Positions 51,129 to 59,761 of a DNA stretch of 64,000 nucleotides are shown here, piece after piece. The notes below the pieces were generated by a model that worked only from the letters and a program-made list of their open reading frames with translations, had not been told where the DNA came from and did no database searches. The DNA is from CAYRNR01 sp964425605 (lineage in GTDB: Bacteria > Myxococcota_A > UBA796 > UBA9615 > CAYRNR01). A program made the translations under genes and the position numbers. Positions within the stretch are counted from its first letter, which is position 1, and each line of letters begins with the position of its first letter. The stretch covers positions 45,423 through 109,422 of the forward strand of contig CAYRNR010000007.1 of assembly GCA_964425605.1 (NCBI GenBank). Direction: 5' to 3'.

Positions 51129-52328
51129 ATGTCGGCCGCGCGACGGCGCGCCTGGAGTCGAGTCGTGGACGTGACGCTGATCGATCCTGGACCGAACGAG
51201 CTCGAGTGGCTGCTCGAGCAGGGCTTCGACGTGCAGTTGCGCATGGGCGAGCTGCCGCCGCCGTCGTTCATCGAACTGAGGTCCCACCCCCTCGCCGCTG
51301 ACGATCTCCAGGGACTGTCCGAGGAGGAGCTGTGGGCCCTGCACGTACTGGAGATGGCCTCGTGGGGACGACGGAGCAGACCCTCTGCGGTCAGTTCAAC
51401 CTCCGCTGCCCAACGCCCTTCGCTGCTCCACCTGAAGAGCGAGCTGGCCCACCGCCAGCTGCAGCGTTGTGGCCTCTGCGCCTGGTCGTGTGACAGCGAC
51501 CGCACCCGCGGCGAGAGAGGGCGGTGTGGCCTGGGCACACGAGCCCAGCCCGTCGAGCCCGCGGTCCACGTGGGTGAGGAGGCGCTGTTCAACCCGACGT
51601 TGCTGGTGTCCATGCGGGGCTGTGGCCTGCGCTGCCGCTTCTGCCAGCAGTCGCAGCTGTTGCGCGGCGGCGCGGAAGGTCAAATCGACCTGCGCGGCGC
51701 CACCTTGTCCCCCCACCATCGGGAGATGGCCCGCTCGTGGTCGTTCATCGGCGGCAATCCCGACGAGTCCCTGCCCTCGGTGCTCGACGCCCTGCTGTCG
51801 GTGCCTGCCGAGGAGGCCATGCCCATCGTCTGGAACACCCACGGCTGGGTCCCGTCGAGCACGTCTGCGTTGCTCGAGGGTTTGGTCGACGTGTACGTCA
51901 CGGACGTCAAGTTCGGCAACGATCGGTGCGCCGAGGCCCTGGCGTGCGTCCCGCGATACACGGATACGGTGCACGCGACGATCCGGCGTCAGGCGGCGAC
52001 GGGCGCTCGACTGGTGGTCCGGCTGTTGGCGTTGCCCGGGCACCATGGGTGCTGCGTGGGGCCGGCTCTTGACCGCCTCGCCGACCTGGGAGCGCCGCAG
52101 CTGGAGGTGAGCTTCGAGGCCAGGTACACGCCCTCTCATCTCTGCTCCGACGCCCGCGATCCCCTCGGCGGTCCCCTCTCCGAGGCCGAACTCACCGCCG
52201 CGCGGAGCCACGCCCAGGGCCTTGGCCTTGCAGTCTCCGAGCCCGGGCTGCGCGTCGGCATTCCGTCAGAACGAGGCGGCCACGACGTCGTGGTCTTCGA
52301 GGAAGACAGCACCGAGGAGAGGTCATGA
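51129..52328 (+). CDS. Radical SAM enzyme, PflA-like (COG1313 type)
   Basis: The radical SAM signature is CGLRCRFC (Cys165, Cys169, Cys172), which holds the 4Fe-4S cluster that cleaves S-adenosylmethionine. An earlier Cys set (CGLCAWSCDSDRTRGERGRC, Cys114-Cys133) is typical of the 'uncharacterised PflA-homologue' group. SFIGGNPDESLPSVL and WNTHGWV follow as in that family. About 95 unrelated residues precede the Cys sets. The product is 399 residues; an in-frame GTG about 14 codons later is an alternative start. It overlaps the DUF1257-like gene by 4 bases, so its job is probably tied to that protein and the AAA+ ATPase. The reaction is unknown. Confidence 0.85.
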   Translation: MSAARRRAWSRVVDVTLIDPGPNELEWLLEQGFDVQLRMGELPPPSFIELRSHPLAADDLQGLSEEELWALHVLEMASWGRRSRPSAVSSTSAAQRPSLLHLKSELAHRQLQRCGLCAWSCDSDRTRGERGRCGLGTRAQPVEPAVHVGEEALFNPTLLVSMRGCGLRCRFCQQSQLLRGGAEGQIDLRGATLSPHHREMARSWSFIGGNPDESLPSVLDALLSVPAEEAMPIVWNTHGWVPSSTSALLEGLVDVYVTDVKFGNDRCAEALACVPRYTDTVHATIRRQAATGARLVVRLLALPGHHGCCVGPALDRLADLGAPQLEVSFEARYTPSHLCSDARDPLGGPLSEAELTAARSHAQGLGLAVSEPGLRVGIPSERGGHDVVVFEEDSTEERS

Positions 52329-53185
52329 GCACCACCACCACCGTGAGCACCATGAGCCCCGGGGACCGCGATCGCCTCGTCCGCCTGCTGACTGGAGCCG
52401 TCCAGAGCTGTGCAGATCAGATGGCCGCGGCCCGCATGGACCAGCTCCGGGGGCAGGTGGATGCGCTGCAGACCCACAGTGATCGACAGCTGGACGTGGC
52501 GGCGCAGATGGCGTCGCCGGTGATCGCGACTCCCGGTGACATCAGCCTCCCCAGCGACGTTCATGCCGCCCTCGTCCTCCCCGCGGATCTGGATCTCCTG
52601 GCGGGCCTCCCCGACGCGGAGAGCACAACGGCGGCCGATCCAGGCGTCCGAGACACGATTCCCGCGGCGACCGACGATGTCGAACTGGGCGTGGCCTGGA
52701 GAGACCACGCGGCGTTGCGCCACGCGGTCGGGAATCTCGGGTTGAGGGGGCGTTGGAGCGCGAACGGAGGCCGCATCAGCGATGACGGAGGTGACGCCTT
52801 CGAGTTCCGCTGGGCTCCCGGCGGGATGGCCCGCGTGGTCGTGTCGTCTCCGGGCGAGGCGCAGCTGTTCGAGCGGGTCAACCGCCGATACGTGGAGGAC
52901 GCGCTGCGTCGACACGGCGGCACGCGCAGGTGCCAGGTCGAGACACTGCGCGATGGTGGACTCGTGGTCCGGCGGCAAGGCGCGGGTGCAGCGCCCGCGG
53001 TGCACCTCCCGGCGGCTCGCCCCGGCCGCCTCGAGGTCGACTTCCAGGGATTTCGTGGTCGCGAGTGCCAGCGAGTCCTGGGGGCCCTGTCCCGCGCCAC
53101 GGGCGTGCGGGTGATCCGCAACGACGAGCACGCCGAGGAGGCTCCGCGCCGCGAACATCTCCGCATCGGCGCCCAGGAGGAATGA
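52325..53185 (+). CDS. DUF1257 (Ycf35-like) and DUF2997 fusion protein
   Basis: The middle of this 286-residue protein matches the plan of DUF1257, the family of plastid Ycf35: VAWRDHAALRHAVGNLGL, then FERVNRRYVEDALRRHGG and a TLRDGGLVVRR strand. The C-terminal piece, RLEVDFQGFRGRECQRVLGAL, matches the small DUF2997 family, normally a separate gene next to DUF1257. About 110 unrelated residues come first. Both families accompany Ycf46-type ATPases in cyanobacteria and other bacteria. Here all three are coupled, with 4-base overlaps or a 1-base gap. Function is unknown in all lineages; the family call is by pattern. Confidence 0.65.
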   Translation: MSTTTTVSTMSPGDRDRLVRLLTGAVQSCADQMAAARMDQLRGQVDALQTHSDRQLDVAAQMASPVIATPGDISLPSDVHAALVLPADLDLLAGLPDAESTTAADPGVRDTIPAATDDVELGVAWRDHAALRHAVGNLGLRGRWSANGGRISDDGGDAFEFRWAPGGMARVVVSSPGEAQLFERVNRRYVEDALRRHGGTRRCQVETLRDGGLVVRRQGAGAAPAVHLPAARPGRLEVDFQGFRGRECQRVLGALSRATGVRVIRNDEHAEEAPRREHLRIGAQEE

Positions 53186-53186
53186 G

Positions 53187-54698
53187 ATGAGCGACACCCT
53201 CCGCCTGGAACAGATCGTCCGGACCGTCACGACTGCCGCCCTGGACTCCGGCGACCGCCAGCTGCTGATGGTCAGCACGTTCGACGCCCCGTCGGTCCAC
53301 CACAGACTGACCCGGCTGGTGGCGTCGGGCGAACTCGAGGTGGAGGCCTTCCAGGTCGGGACCGCCGAGGGGCTGTCCGGCGTCGATCCCTCGGATCACA
53401 CGTGGATGCGCCGCGGGAACACCGCCGCTGCACCCGCGGAGACCCTCGACCGCCTCGCCCGCGCCCCCGCTCGCCCCTCGCTGTTCGCCCTGTACGGCCT
53501 CGAGCCGGTGCTACACCAGTCGGACGTGCAGAGCGCGCTGTGGCACCTCCAATGCGGCGGGACCGTGGCCCCTCACGTGGTCGTCCTGGTGGACTCCCCC
53601 AGCGCCTGGGAACGCCTACCCGAGGCGCTGCGCAGCTCGTGGATGAGGTTCAACGACCCGATCCCCACCCGGGAAGACCACCGCAGCTATCTGGACCGTC
53701 GCCTCGCCGGCCACCTCACGGGGGAGGCGCTGGAGAGGATGGCCGGCGCCCTGACCGGGTTCACGGCCACCGCGGCCCACGCCTCCCTCCAGCGGGCCCT
53801 GCCCCTGCGAGGAGAGAACGCTGACTGGGTACCCGTGATCGGCGAGCTGTTCCAGGGCAAGCGCGCCTTGCTACGCAGTCAGCTCAAGATGGAGCTGCTG
53901 CCTCCGCCCCGCGGCCCCGTCTTCGGTCTGGATCTGCTGCGGGGGTTCCTCGACGAGACACGCAACAGCATCTGCAGCTCGGGGGCGGACCGCGGCCGCG
54001 GCGTGCTGCTGGTGGGCCCTCCTGGCACGGGCAAGTCCCTGGTCTCCAGTCACATCGGCCAGCAGATCGGTCACCCCGTCGTCGACTTCCGCATCGTCAG
54101 CCTCATGGACTCCCTCGTGGGCGCCACCGAGAACAACTTCCTCCACGCCACCCGCACCCTCGACGCCCTGGCCCCGGCCGTGGTCTTCATCGACGAGATC
54201 GAGAAGGCCCTGTCCGGCGGCTCGTCCACCAAGCGCAACGACGGTGGCACCATGGCTCGCAGCCACGGCGTGCTCCTGACCTGGCTCAACGACTCCAGCG
54301 CCCCCGTGTACGTGGTCGGCACCGCCAACCAGCTCCACCTCATGGACGACTGGCGCACCGTGACTCGCAAGGGCCGCTTCGACGAGACCTTCTTCGTGGA
54401 CGTCCCCGGCCCCGCGACCCGCACCAACATCCTCCGCCAGGGCCTGCCCGACCAGGCCCCGACCTTCTACGAGCGCGCAGCGACAGGGACCCGCGGCTTC
54501 AGTGGTGCCGACCTCGCCCACGTCGCCCGCATGGCTCGCCTGCGAGCCGACACCCTGCGCCAGCCGATCGCGGATCTCGCGCTGGAGGAGATCGCCCAGA
54601 TGCGGCCGTCGGTGCACCACGCGCTGCAGGAGTTCGAGGAGCTGCGGGCGTTCGCGCGGCAGTTCCGGCCGGCGTCTGCGGATGACGTGGAGGTGTGA
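53187..54698 (+). CDS. Ycf46-type AAA+ ATPase
   Basis: The C-terminal half of this 503-residue protein is a classical AAA module. FGLDLLRGFLDETRN is followed by Walker A VGPPGTGKS (277-284), Walker B VVFIDEIEKAL, HGVLLTWLNDSSAPVYVVGTANQ with the sensor residue, and RKGRFDETFFVDVPGP. This order, including the 'LLTWL' and 'RKGRFDE.FFVD' elements, is diagnostic for the Ycf46 group encoded in red-lineage plastids and cyanobacteria. The N-terminal 240 residues match the degenerate first domain of that group. GGAGG precedes the ATG. It probably remodels or protects a target with the DUF1257 partner. Confidence 0.85.
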   Translation: MSDTLRLEQIVRTVTTAALDSGDRQLLMVSTFDAPSVHHRLTRLVASGELEVEAFQVGTAEGLSGVDPSDHTWMRRGNTAAAPAETLDRLARAPARPSLFALYGLEPVLHQSDVQSALWHLQCGGTVAPHVVVLVDSPSAWERLPEALRSSWMRFNDPIPTREDHRSYLDRRLAGHLTGEALERMAGALTGFTATAAHASLQRALPLRGENADWVPVIGELFQGKRALLRSQLKMELLPPPRGPVFGLDLLRGFLDETRNSICSSGADRGRGVLLVGPPGTGKSLVSSHIGQQIGHPVVDFRIVSLMDSLVGATENNFLHATRTLDALAPAVVFIDEIEKALSGGSSTKRNDGGTMARSHGVLLTWLNDSSAPVYVVGTANQLHLMDDWRTVTRKGRFDETFFVDVPGPATRTNILRQGLPDQAPTFYERAATGTRGFSGADLAHVARMARLRADTLRQPIADLALEEIAQMRPSVHHALQEFEELRAFARQFRPASADDVEV

Positions 54699-54779
54699 GC
54701 GAGGATCCGACCACGTCGTCGCACGTCAGAAATCCAGCCCACGTCCGTCTACGAACCCTGGACCCACACAGGAGGAACC

Positions 54780-55283
54780 ATGGAAACCCCGATCGCGGAC
54801 CGCACTGAACTCGAAGCGCGTGCCACCCGAATCATCGCTTCCTACACGGTGTTGGCGAGCGGGACCGGCGCGGTTCCGCTGCCCGCGGCGAGTACGGCCA
54901 TCGTGGTCGAGGACTCTGCCATGGTCGTGCACATCGCGGCGCTGTATGGCGTCCGCGTGAGCCTGGGGACGATCCTGACGTCCATCGGGCCGATGGGCCT
55001 GATCAACGTGGCGGGCAAGACGCTGTTCATCGAGTGCGCGCGCGCCCTGTCGTGGGGCACGGGCAATCCGTGGGCAGCCCTGGCCGTCAGCGGTATCGGA
55101 GCGACAATGGCGGGTGTACAGACATACATCGTCGGTCGCATCGCAGCAGCCGTGGCGGCGAACGGGGGGCACCCCTTGCCCGAATCCATCGCGCGCGCGA
55201 TCGTGGCCCACGCGAAGGACACCTACCACGAGTTCGTGGAGTACTGGCGAGATCGCGCGCCGGCGCCTTCCGCCTGCACCTGA
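54780..55283 (+). CDS. DUF697-like membrane protein
   Basis: The 167-residue protein follows the DUF697 plan seen in the C-terminal part of some GTPases. TGAVPLPAASTAIVVEDSAM is a hydrophobic helix with an internal Pro pair, then HIAALYGVRVS, a 'GLINVAGKTLF' element and a second hydrophobic segment (NPWAALAVSGIGATMAGVQTY). No GTPase domain is attached. The ATG follows CAGGAGGAACC. It lies 81 bases after the Ycf46-type gene and is likely part of the same operon. Confidence 0.7.
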   Translation: METPIADRTELEARATRIIASYTVLASGTGAVPLPAASTAIVVEDSAMVVHIAALYGVRVSLGTILTSIGPMGLINVAGKTLFIECARALSWGTGNPWAALAVSGIGATMAGVQTYIVGRIAAAVAANGGHPLPESIARAIVAHAKDTYHEFVEYWRDRAPAPSACT

Positions 55284-55338
55284 CAGGCTCCCACGGCCGG
55301 CGGCGGTGGCGGTGACCGAGTTGCACAGGAGAGTCACC

Positions 55339-55854
55339 ATGAGCGAACTCACGATCGACCCCATGACCGAGGACGACCTCGACGCGTTGTGCGATCTGCA
55401 GAACTCCGCGCACGAACGTGGATCGCTGGAGAGGCGAGAGGTGTGGCGGGACAAGCTCCACCACGCGCCGCAGGGGTGTTGGATCGCCCGGGGGGCGGGG
55501 CATGTGGCCGGTTATCTCGTGTCCCATCCGTGGCAGCGAGGCATCATCCCGGCGCTGGACGAGCGACTGGAAGTGGTCACTCGGGTAGATTGCTGGCACG
55601 TCCACGACCTGGCGATCCACCCCCGGTTTCAGGGGCAGGGAGTCGGCGGGGAGCTCGCCGCTGTCGCCATGAGCCTGGCGCAGGAGAACTCCCTGGATAG
55701 TGCGACGCTGGTGGCCGTCCGGGGCGCGGAGACCTTCTGGCGCAGGGTGGGGTTCCGGCAAGTCGAGGTGCTGGAGAGCGGCGCACTGAATGCCCTGCGA
55801 GGGTACGGAGTAGGGGCAGCGTACATGGTGGCGCGTCCGGGCCGGTGTCAGTAG
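55339..55854 (+). CDS. GNAT-family N-acetyltransferase
   Basis: This 171-residue protein has the GNAT core. The acetyl-CoA-binding strand-loop-helix is VHDLAIHPRFQGQGVGGELA, with the Q-x-x-G-x-G pyrophosphate loop. The terminal motif is FWRRVGFRQVEV. Relatives move an acetyl group from acetyl-CoA to amines of small molecules, peptides or proteins. The start follows GGAGAG and is 55 bases after the DUF697 gene; longer in-frame extensions read back through that gene and are rejected. The substrate is not predictable. Confidence 0.85.
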   Translation: MSELTIDPMTEDDLDALCDLQNSAHERGSLERREVWRDKLHHAPQGCWIARGAGHVAGYLVSHPWQRGIIPALDERLEVVTRVDCWHVHDLAIHPRFQGQGVGGELAAVAMSLAQENSLDSATLVAVRGAETFWRRVGFRQVEVLESGALNALRGYGVGAAYMVARPGRCQ

Positions 55855-55970
55855 ATCTCGCCGTCCCGGGACCACGAGCCCCTCGCCTCCTCCTCGATCC
55901 GGAACAGCGCTGCAGCAGCCCGGCCCGCGGGAGGCATCAGGTCCCGGAGCCGCCGTGATTCGGTTGACAC
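55848..55970 (-). pseudogene. Possible C-terminal gene remnant
   Basis: The 196-base gap 55855-56050 has a short reading frame on the minus strand. Its sequence (DVSTESRRLRDLMPP and LFRIEEEARGSWSRDGEIY) has protein-like composition and ends inside the GNAT 3' end. Only a GTG start without a ribosome site is available, and a stop codon lies upstream. It may be the tail of a gene that lost its front. Nothing else is recognisable in this gap. Confidence 0.2.
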
Positions 55971-56638
55971 GTCATCCGGGTCGTTTGAGACGAGCGGGTC
56001 GTCTTCAGAAAATGTGCGATTGAGCGTCTACGGTTTGTGGCGTGGCAAGTCTACTGTGGAGCCGTGCCTTCGGAGGCGTCGGTGTGGACACGGTAGTCCT
56101 TGTCGGGCAGGTCCTCCCCGCAGATCCGCTCTCCTGACCACTCCAGAAGTGCCTTTTTGAATCCGTCTCCGACGCGAAATATTTCGTGCGGCCGAGTTTC
56201 GAGTTCGGAGAGGGTGTCCGTGATGAGCGGGAGCAAGTCCGGTCTGCATTCGGCAGCGCCGTCGGCGCTCGCGCGGAGGCGTTCGGTAGCTTTCTGCGGC
56301 CCCTCGTGCGCGTACCGCCACAAGTACAGCCGGATCGGCGGAACGGCAAGCTGCTCGAAGAGACGCGCAGACCACGGAACGCGCCATGCGAAGAGTCCCG
56401 CTGCGAGCGCCCAGCAGCGTGGAGTCGGGTCCGCTCGGCGAAGCAGGCATGCTACTAGAAAGTGGTCGTGTCCCTTGTTTACCTCGCCATCAGCTCCAGC
56501 GGCGTAGGTTCGTAGGTCGGCTTCGAGGAGACTCTGCGCTGCGTAGACCGCTCGTTCCTGCATGGCGAGCTCGTGGTTCCAGATGACTTTCAGACAAGCG
56601 TGGCGAAGATACCGGCACAGTTGTTCTTTGATGACGAT

Positions 56639-56661
56639 TGAGCTTGCCCCGGTTTGGTGGA
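56639..56661. repeat. IS terminal inverted repeat (OrfB side)
   Basis: This 23-base end begins TGAGCTTGCCCC and is matched exactly in inverted orientation at 57891-57913. It lies next to the GAT target repeat at 56636-56638. Confidence 0.95.
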
Positions 56662-56669
56662 TAGTTGAA

Positions 56670-57548
56670 TTAAGCCGCAGCAGCGACCTCCTGTCGATAC
56701 TTCCTTTCGAATGCAATCGGGCTCATCTGGCCCACAGTTGAGTGTCTCCGATACGGGTTGTAGTAGCCGTCGATGTAGTCCCCGATGGCCCAAATGGCCT
56801 CGGCGCGGCTGGGCCATCGATAGCGGTGGATGAGTTCGCACTTGAGGGTGCCGAAGAAGCTCTCCGTCGGAGCGTTGTCCCAGCAGTCACCCTTGTTGCT
56901 CATCGAGCAGACCAGTCCAGCTCCTTCCAGGGCCTTCTGGTACTCCCTGGCAGCGTACTGACTGCCCTGGTCGGAGTGATGCACCGCGCCAGGCTCGACG
57001 CGACGATGGCCCAGGGCCTTCTGGAGCGCTTCGAGGACCAAGCCCGTCCTCATGTGGCTGTCGGCTGCCCAGCCGACCACGCGACGTGAGTACAGGTCGA
57101 TGACCACGGCCAGGAAAAGCCAGCCTTGAAGGGTCCAGATGTAGGTGATGTCCGCCGTCCAGACCTGATTCGGGGCCTCGGGAGTGAAGTCGCGGTCCAG
57201 GAGATTGTCGGCCACGGGAAGACGGTGGTGACCATCCCTGGGACGCCAGGTCCTGCGCGACCACCGGGCGGTCAGCCCAGCGGCCGTCATCAAGCGAGCC
57301 ACGCGCTTGCGGCCGACGTGGATGTCCATCTCCTTGAGCTCTTCGAGGATGCGCGGGCTGCCGTATCGGCTTTGGTGCTTCTGGAAGATGGCCGCGATCT
57401 CGATGCTCAGCCTCGCATCCTGTTTGTGACGCTCGGACGGCCCTCTCTCCCTCCAGGCATAGAAGCCGCTGGTCGAGACACTCAGAGCCTCGCACAAGGC
57501 GGTGACGGGGTGAGCGGCCTTCTCCGCCTCGATCCACGCGAACTTCAC
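56670..57548 (-). CDS. IS3-family transposase OrfB (DDE catalytic subunit)
   Basis: This 292-residue part contains the integrase core. The DDE residues are in TADITYIW (Asp), HHSDQGSQY (Asp) and NAPTESFFGTLK (Glu), with the helical HTH_21-like region (SRYGSPRILEEL) before them. It starts with a GTG that overlaps the OrfA stop, but is more likely made as a fusion by -1 frameshifting. Cutting and joining of the element ends is the known role of this family. Confidence 0.95.
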   Translation of the reverse strand: MKFAWIEAEKAAHPVTALCEALSVSTSGFYAWRERGPSERHKQDARLSIEIAAIFQKHQSRYGSPRILEELKEMDIHVGRKRVARLMTAAGLTARWSRRTWRPRDGHHRLPVADNLLDRDFTPEAPNQVWTADITYIWTLQGWLFLAVVIDLYSRRVVGWAADSHMRTGLVLEALQKALGHRRVEPGAVHHSDQGSQYAAREYQKALEGAGLVCSMSNKGDCWDNAPTESFFGTLKCELIHRYRWPSRAEAIWAIGDYIDGYYNPYRRHSTVGQMSPIAFERKYRQEVAAAA

Positions 57549-57847
57549 GTGCTCTCTTTCGCGAAGAAGGCCGCGGCTTTTTTTAGGATCTCGCGCTCCT
57601 CACGAAGCCGCTTGTTTTCCCGCCGCAGCTGCCGCAGCTCCTCCTTCTCCGCGGACGTCAACGCCCCCGGAGGGCCTTGACCGCTGTCGATTTGCGCCTG
57701 GTTGTACCAACGCCGGACCGCCGTCTCGGTCAAGTCTAGCTCCTTGGATACCTGGCCTACTGACTTGCCGGTGGTTTGGATCAGGCGGACGACCTCCGCC
57801 TTGTACTCCTTGCTGAACTTCCTGCGCTTTCTCTTGCTCTTCGCCAT
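57545..57847 (-). CDS. IS3-family transposase OrfA
   Basis: This 100-residue protein has an N-terminal helix-turn-helix (FSKEYKAEVVRLI; VGQVSKELDLTETAVRRWY) that binds the element ends. A leucine-zipper helix (EKEELRQLRRENKRLREE) for multimerisation follows. The ATG is 67 bases inside the element. Its last codons overlap OrfB in the -1 frame. Confidence 0.95.
   Translation of the reverse strand: MAKSKRKRRKFSKEYKAEVVRLIQTTGKSVGQVSKELDLTETAVRRWYNQAQIDSGQGPPGALTSAEKEELRQLRRENKRLREEREILKKAAAFFAKEST
57579..57585 (-). promoter_or_regulatory. Programmed -1 frameshift site of the IS
   Basis: Seven consecutive A on the coding strand lie as A AAA AAA over the OrfA codons for Lys89-Lys90. Slipping back one base here opens the OrfB frame with no stop before its GTG, giving a fusion of about 392 residues. 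This is the standard way IS3-family elements make active transposase. Confidence 0.8.
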
Positions 57848-57890
57848 CTCGATGAACTCCCTGACAAGGCATTACACCTCATCTTGGTTG

Positions 57891-57913
57891 TCCACCAAAC
57901 CGGGGCAAGCTCA
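57891..57913. repeat. IS terminal inverted repeat (OrfA side)
   Basis: This end reads TCCACCAAACC...AAGCTCA and is the exact inverted copy of 56639-56661. The second GAT target repeat follows at 57914-57916. The TCA at its tip also supplies the TGA that truncates the interrupted host gene. Confidence 0.95.
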
Positions 57914-58450
57914 GATCTGTGTCAATCCCTCCACGGGGAGTCGATCGCCTGCCTTTCGGATCTCGACCTCCAGGGAGAAGGTCGAACCCTCACCACCAGC
58001 CAAAGCGGCTTCGATGAGTCCTTCATCCGCTCGGCCGAAGAGCAGAACCTCTTCCTCGCTGAGCCAGCCGTACTCCTTCATGGCGCCCGTATATGCGAAT
58101 GCCGCGCGTCGCGCGGGCTCTTCAAGCTCCCGATCACGGCCGCCCATCACGCCATCCGGGGCCCCCCTTATCGTCGCTGCGATGCCATCGAACGTGTCCC
58201 ATGTTCGAGGAGAGACGTGGGGGACTTCGTCCTCTGCGACGGCTTGCCAGAGGCAGATCCGGAAGACAGCTTCGTTTCTCGCGTGCTCCTCTTTGTAGCC
58301 GATGAGTTGGGCGTTATGTAGGCCCGCGCGGACGATGTCCTCCACATCGCCTACCGTGACGATGGCATAGTCGACCGCTGTCCCCGCCGATTCTCGAGTC
58401 CGCCGACCGAAATCGTCGCGCAAATTGTGGATGATTTCTGCCTGGCCCAT

Positions 58451-58801
58451 TGGACCTCCCCTTGTGTGGACTACGGGTGTGTGAAAGGAGCCACACCCTG
58501 CCAGGACAGTACATTATTCTTTCCTGCGTTTCGGCGGAGCGGCATCATTTCGCAACGAGTCCCGCTACGCGGTGGGGCGTGTGCCAGGCGGCGCGGACGA
58601 GGGAGAGTGGACTCTCGAGGAAGTGAAGCAGAGAACCTGATCCCACACGCCGGCCAGGACCTGGTAGTCCTCCTCGTCCACCTCTTGTCCACTCAGCAGC
58701 TGATCCCTGGCCCTGACGATGTTCGGTCCGTCGAGCGAAGATGAGGGGGACTCCTGTCGCGTCTCGCGATGTCGGATAGAGTCGACGTAGGAGGAGGGCG
58801 C
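58451..58801. other. 351-bp gap without a convincing gene
   Basis: This is the region between the divergent starts of the interrupted gene and the GDPD lipoprotein. The minus frame around 58565-58745 has protein-like sequence (ARDQLLSGQEVDEEDYQVLAGV) but no acceptable start and stops at a TAG near 58567; it may be a relic. Close to 58790 is AGGAGGAGG, the ribosome site of the GDPD gene. No clear promoter pair is seen. Confidence 0.4.
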
Positions 58802-59755
58802 ATGAGGTTCACCAATCCAGCTCTGGGCCTGCTGGTGGGGCTGTGCGCTCTGGCCGCGGGGTGTGCGGCGGATGAGGAGTCCGACGACGCCTCTTCGGTG
58901 GCGGACGACGACGACTCGAGCGAGGCTGCCCTCACCGAGATCGACCTGCTCGAGTGCTTCGACGACCTGTCCTGTCCCTTCCTGTTCGCCTGCGGACACC
59001 GCGGGGCGGTCCAGTTCGCCCCCGAGAACACCCTGCTGGGCTTCGACGTGGCCCTTCAGATCGGCGTGGAGATCGTGGAGATCGACGTGCGTCCCACCGC
59101 CGACGAGGTGCTGGTGGTGATGCACGACTCGTCCGTGGACCGCACCACGAACGGCACCGGCGACGTGGACGAGATGACCCTGGACGAGATCCGGGAGCTG
59201 GTGGTGGTGTCGGAGTTCGACGGGATCGAGGACCAGCCCATCCCCACGTTCGTCGAGGCGCTGCAGCACCTGAAGGGCCGCGCGCTGATCAACGTGGACG
59301 CCAAGACCAGCCGGTTCGATCTGATCGCGGCGGACCTGGCCGTGGCCGATGCCCGGGAATGGGTCTACGTGCAGGTGGACAGCCTCGACGAGGGCGAGGA
59401 GATGAGGGCGGCGGACCCGGACGTGCGCATCATGCCGGACATCGAGTCGGTGACCGACATGGTCGAGTACGGCGACGCGCTGCAGCCCGAGACCATCGAG
59501 GTGCCGTGGAACCTCGACGACGTGGCCGTGTTCGACGAGGCCACGGCGCGGGGCGCGCGGATCAACCAGAATGCCCTGGGCGTGGCCGACTCCGTGGCCA
59601 TCGTCCACGAGGCCAACGGTGACGATCCCTGTCAGGCGTTCGAGGACCTCTGGGGTCGCGGCTCGACGATGATCCAGACCGACGTGCCGCACCTGCTGGT
59701 GCCGTGCCTGGACGAGCTCAACGGTGGCAACGGGCTCGGGTACGCAGCGCGGTAG
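58802..59755 (+). CDS. Glycerophosphodiester phosphodiesterase lipoprotein
   Basis: A lipobox (CALAAGC, Cys21) and a short Asp-rich linker place this 317-residue protein at the membrane surface. The GDPD signature follows: ACGHRGAVQFAPENT (His66, Arg67), EIVEIDVRPTADE (Glu93, Asp95) and VVMHDSSVDRTTNG (His108). These enzymes split glycerophosphodiesters into glycerol-3-phosphate and an alcohol using a metal ion. All catalytic positions seen in the family are present. AGGAGGAGG precedes the ATG. It converges with the hydrolase gene with a 6-base gap. Confidence 0.88.
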   Translation: MRFTNPALGLLVGLCALAAGCAADEESDDASSVADDDDSSEAALTEIDLLECFDDLSCPFLFACGHRGAVQFAPENTLLGFDVALQIGVEIVEIDVRPTADEVLVVMHDSSVDRTTNGTGDVDEMTLDEIRELVVVSEFDGIEDQPIPTFVEALQHLKGRALINVDAKTSRFDLIAADLAVADAREWVYVQVDSLDEGEEMRAADPDVRIMPDIESVTDMVEYGDALQPETIEVPWNLDDVAVFDEATARGARINQNALGVADSVAIVHEANGDDPCQAFEDLWGRGSTMIQTDVPHLLVPCLDELNGGNGLGYAAR

Positions 59756-59761
59756 GGCGCG

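Larger units (their letters stand above)
56639..57913 (-). mobile_element. IS3-family insertion sequence, complete, 1275 bp
   Basis: The element has perfect 23-base terminal inverted repeats (56639-56661 and 57891-57913) that begin TGAGCTTGCCCC and end in the TG...CA dinucleotides of the IS3 family. A 3-base target duplication, GAT, flanks it (56636-56638 and 57914-57916). It encodes overlapping OrfA and OrfB with an A7 slippery tract. All parts are intact, so the insertion is recent and the element is probably active. Confidence 0.95.
56051..58450 (-). pseudogene. Hypothetical protein gene interrupted by an IS3-family element
   Basis: The front (57914-58450, 179 codons) begins MGQAEIIHNL and ends ...VEGLTQI at the right end of the IS. 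The back (56051-56638) continues VIKEQLCRYLRH on the other side. Removing the element and one GAT copy restores a single frame of about 373 codons with no stop. No family is recognised; the restored protein is soluble and helical. As it stands the front reads straight into a TGA at the IS end. Base composition is somewhat more A/T-rich than the flanking genes, so the gene itself may have been acquired. Confidence 0.85.

Noticed and set aside
58565..59692. Antisense frame opposite the GDPD gene that continues into the gap
   Set aside because: The GDPD motifs decide the strand; only the 58565-58745 tail has protein-like sequence, and it has no start.
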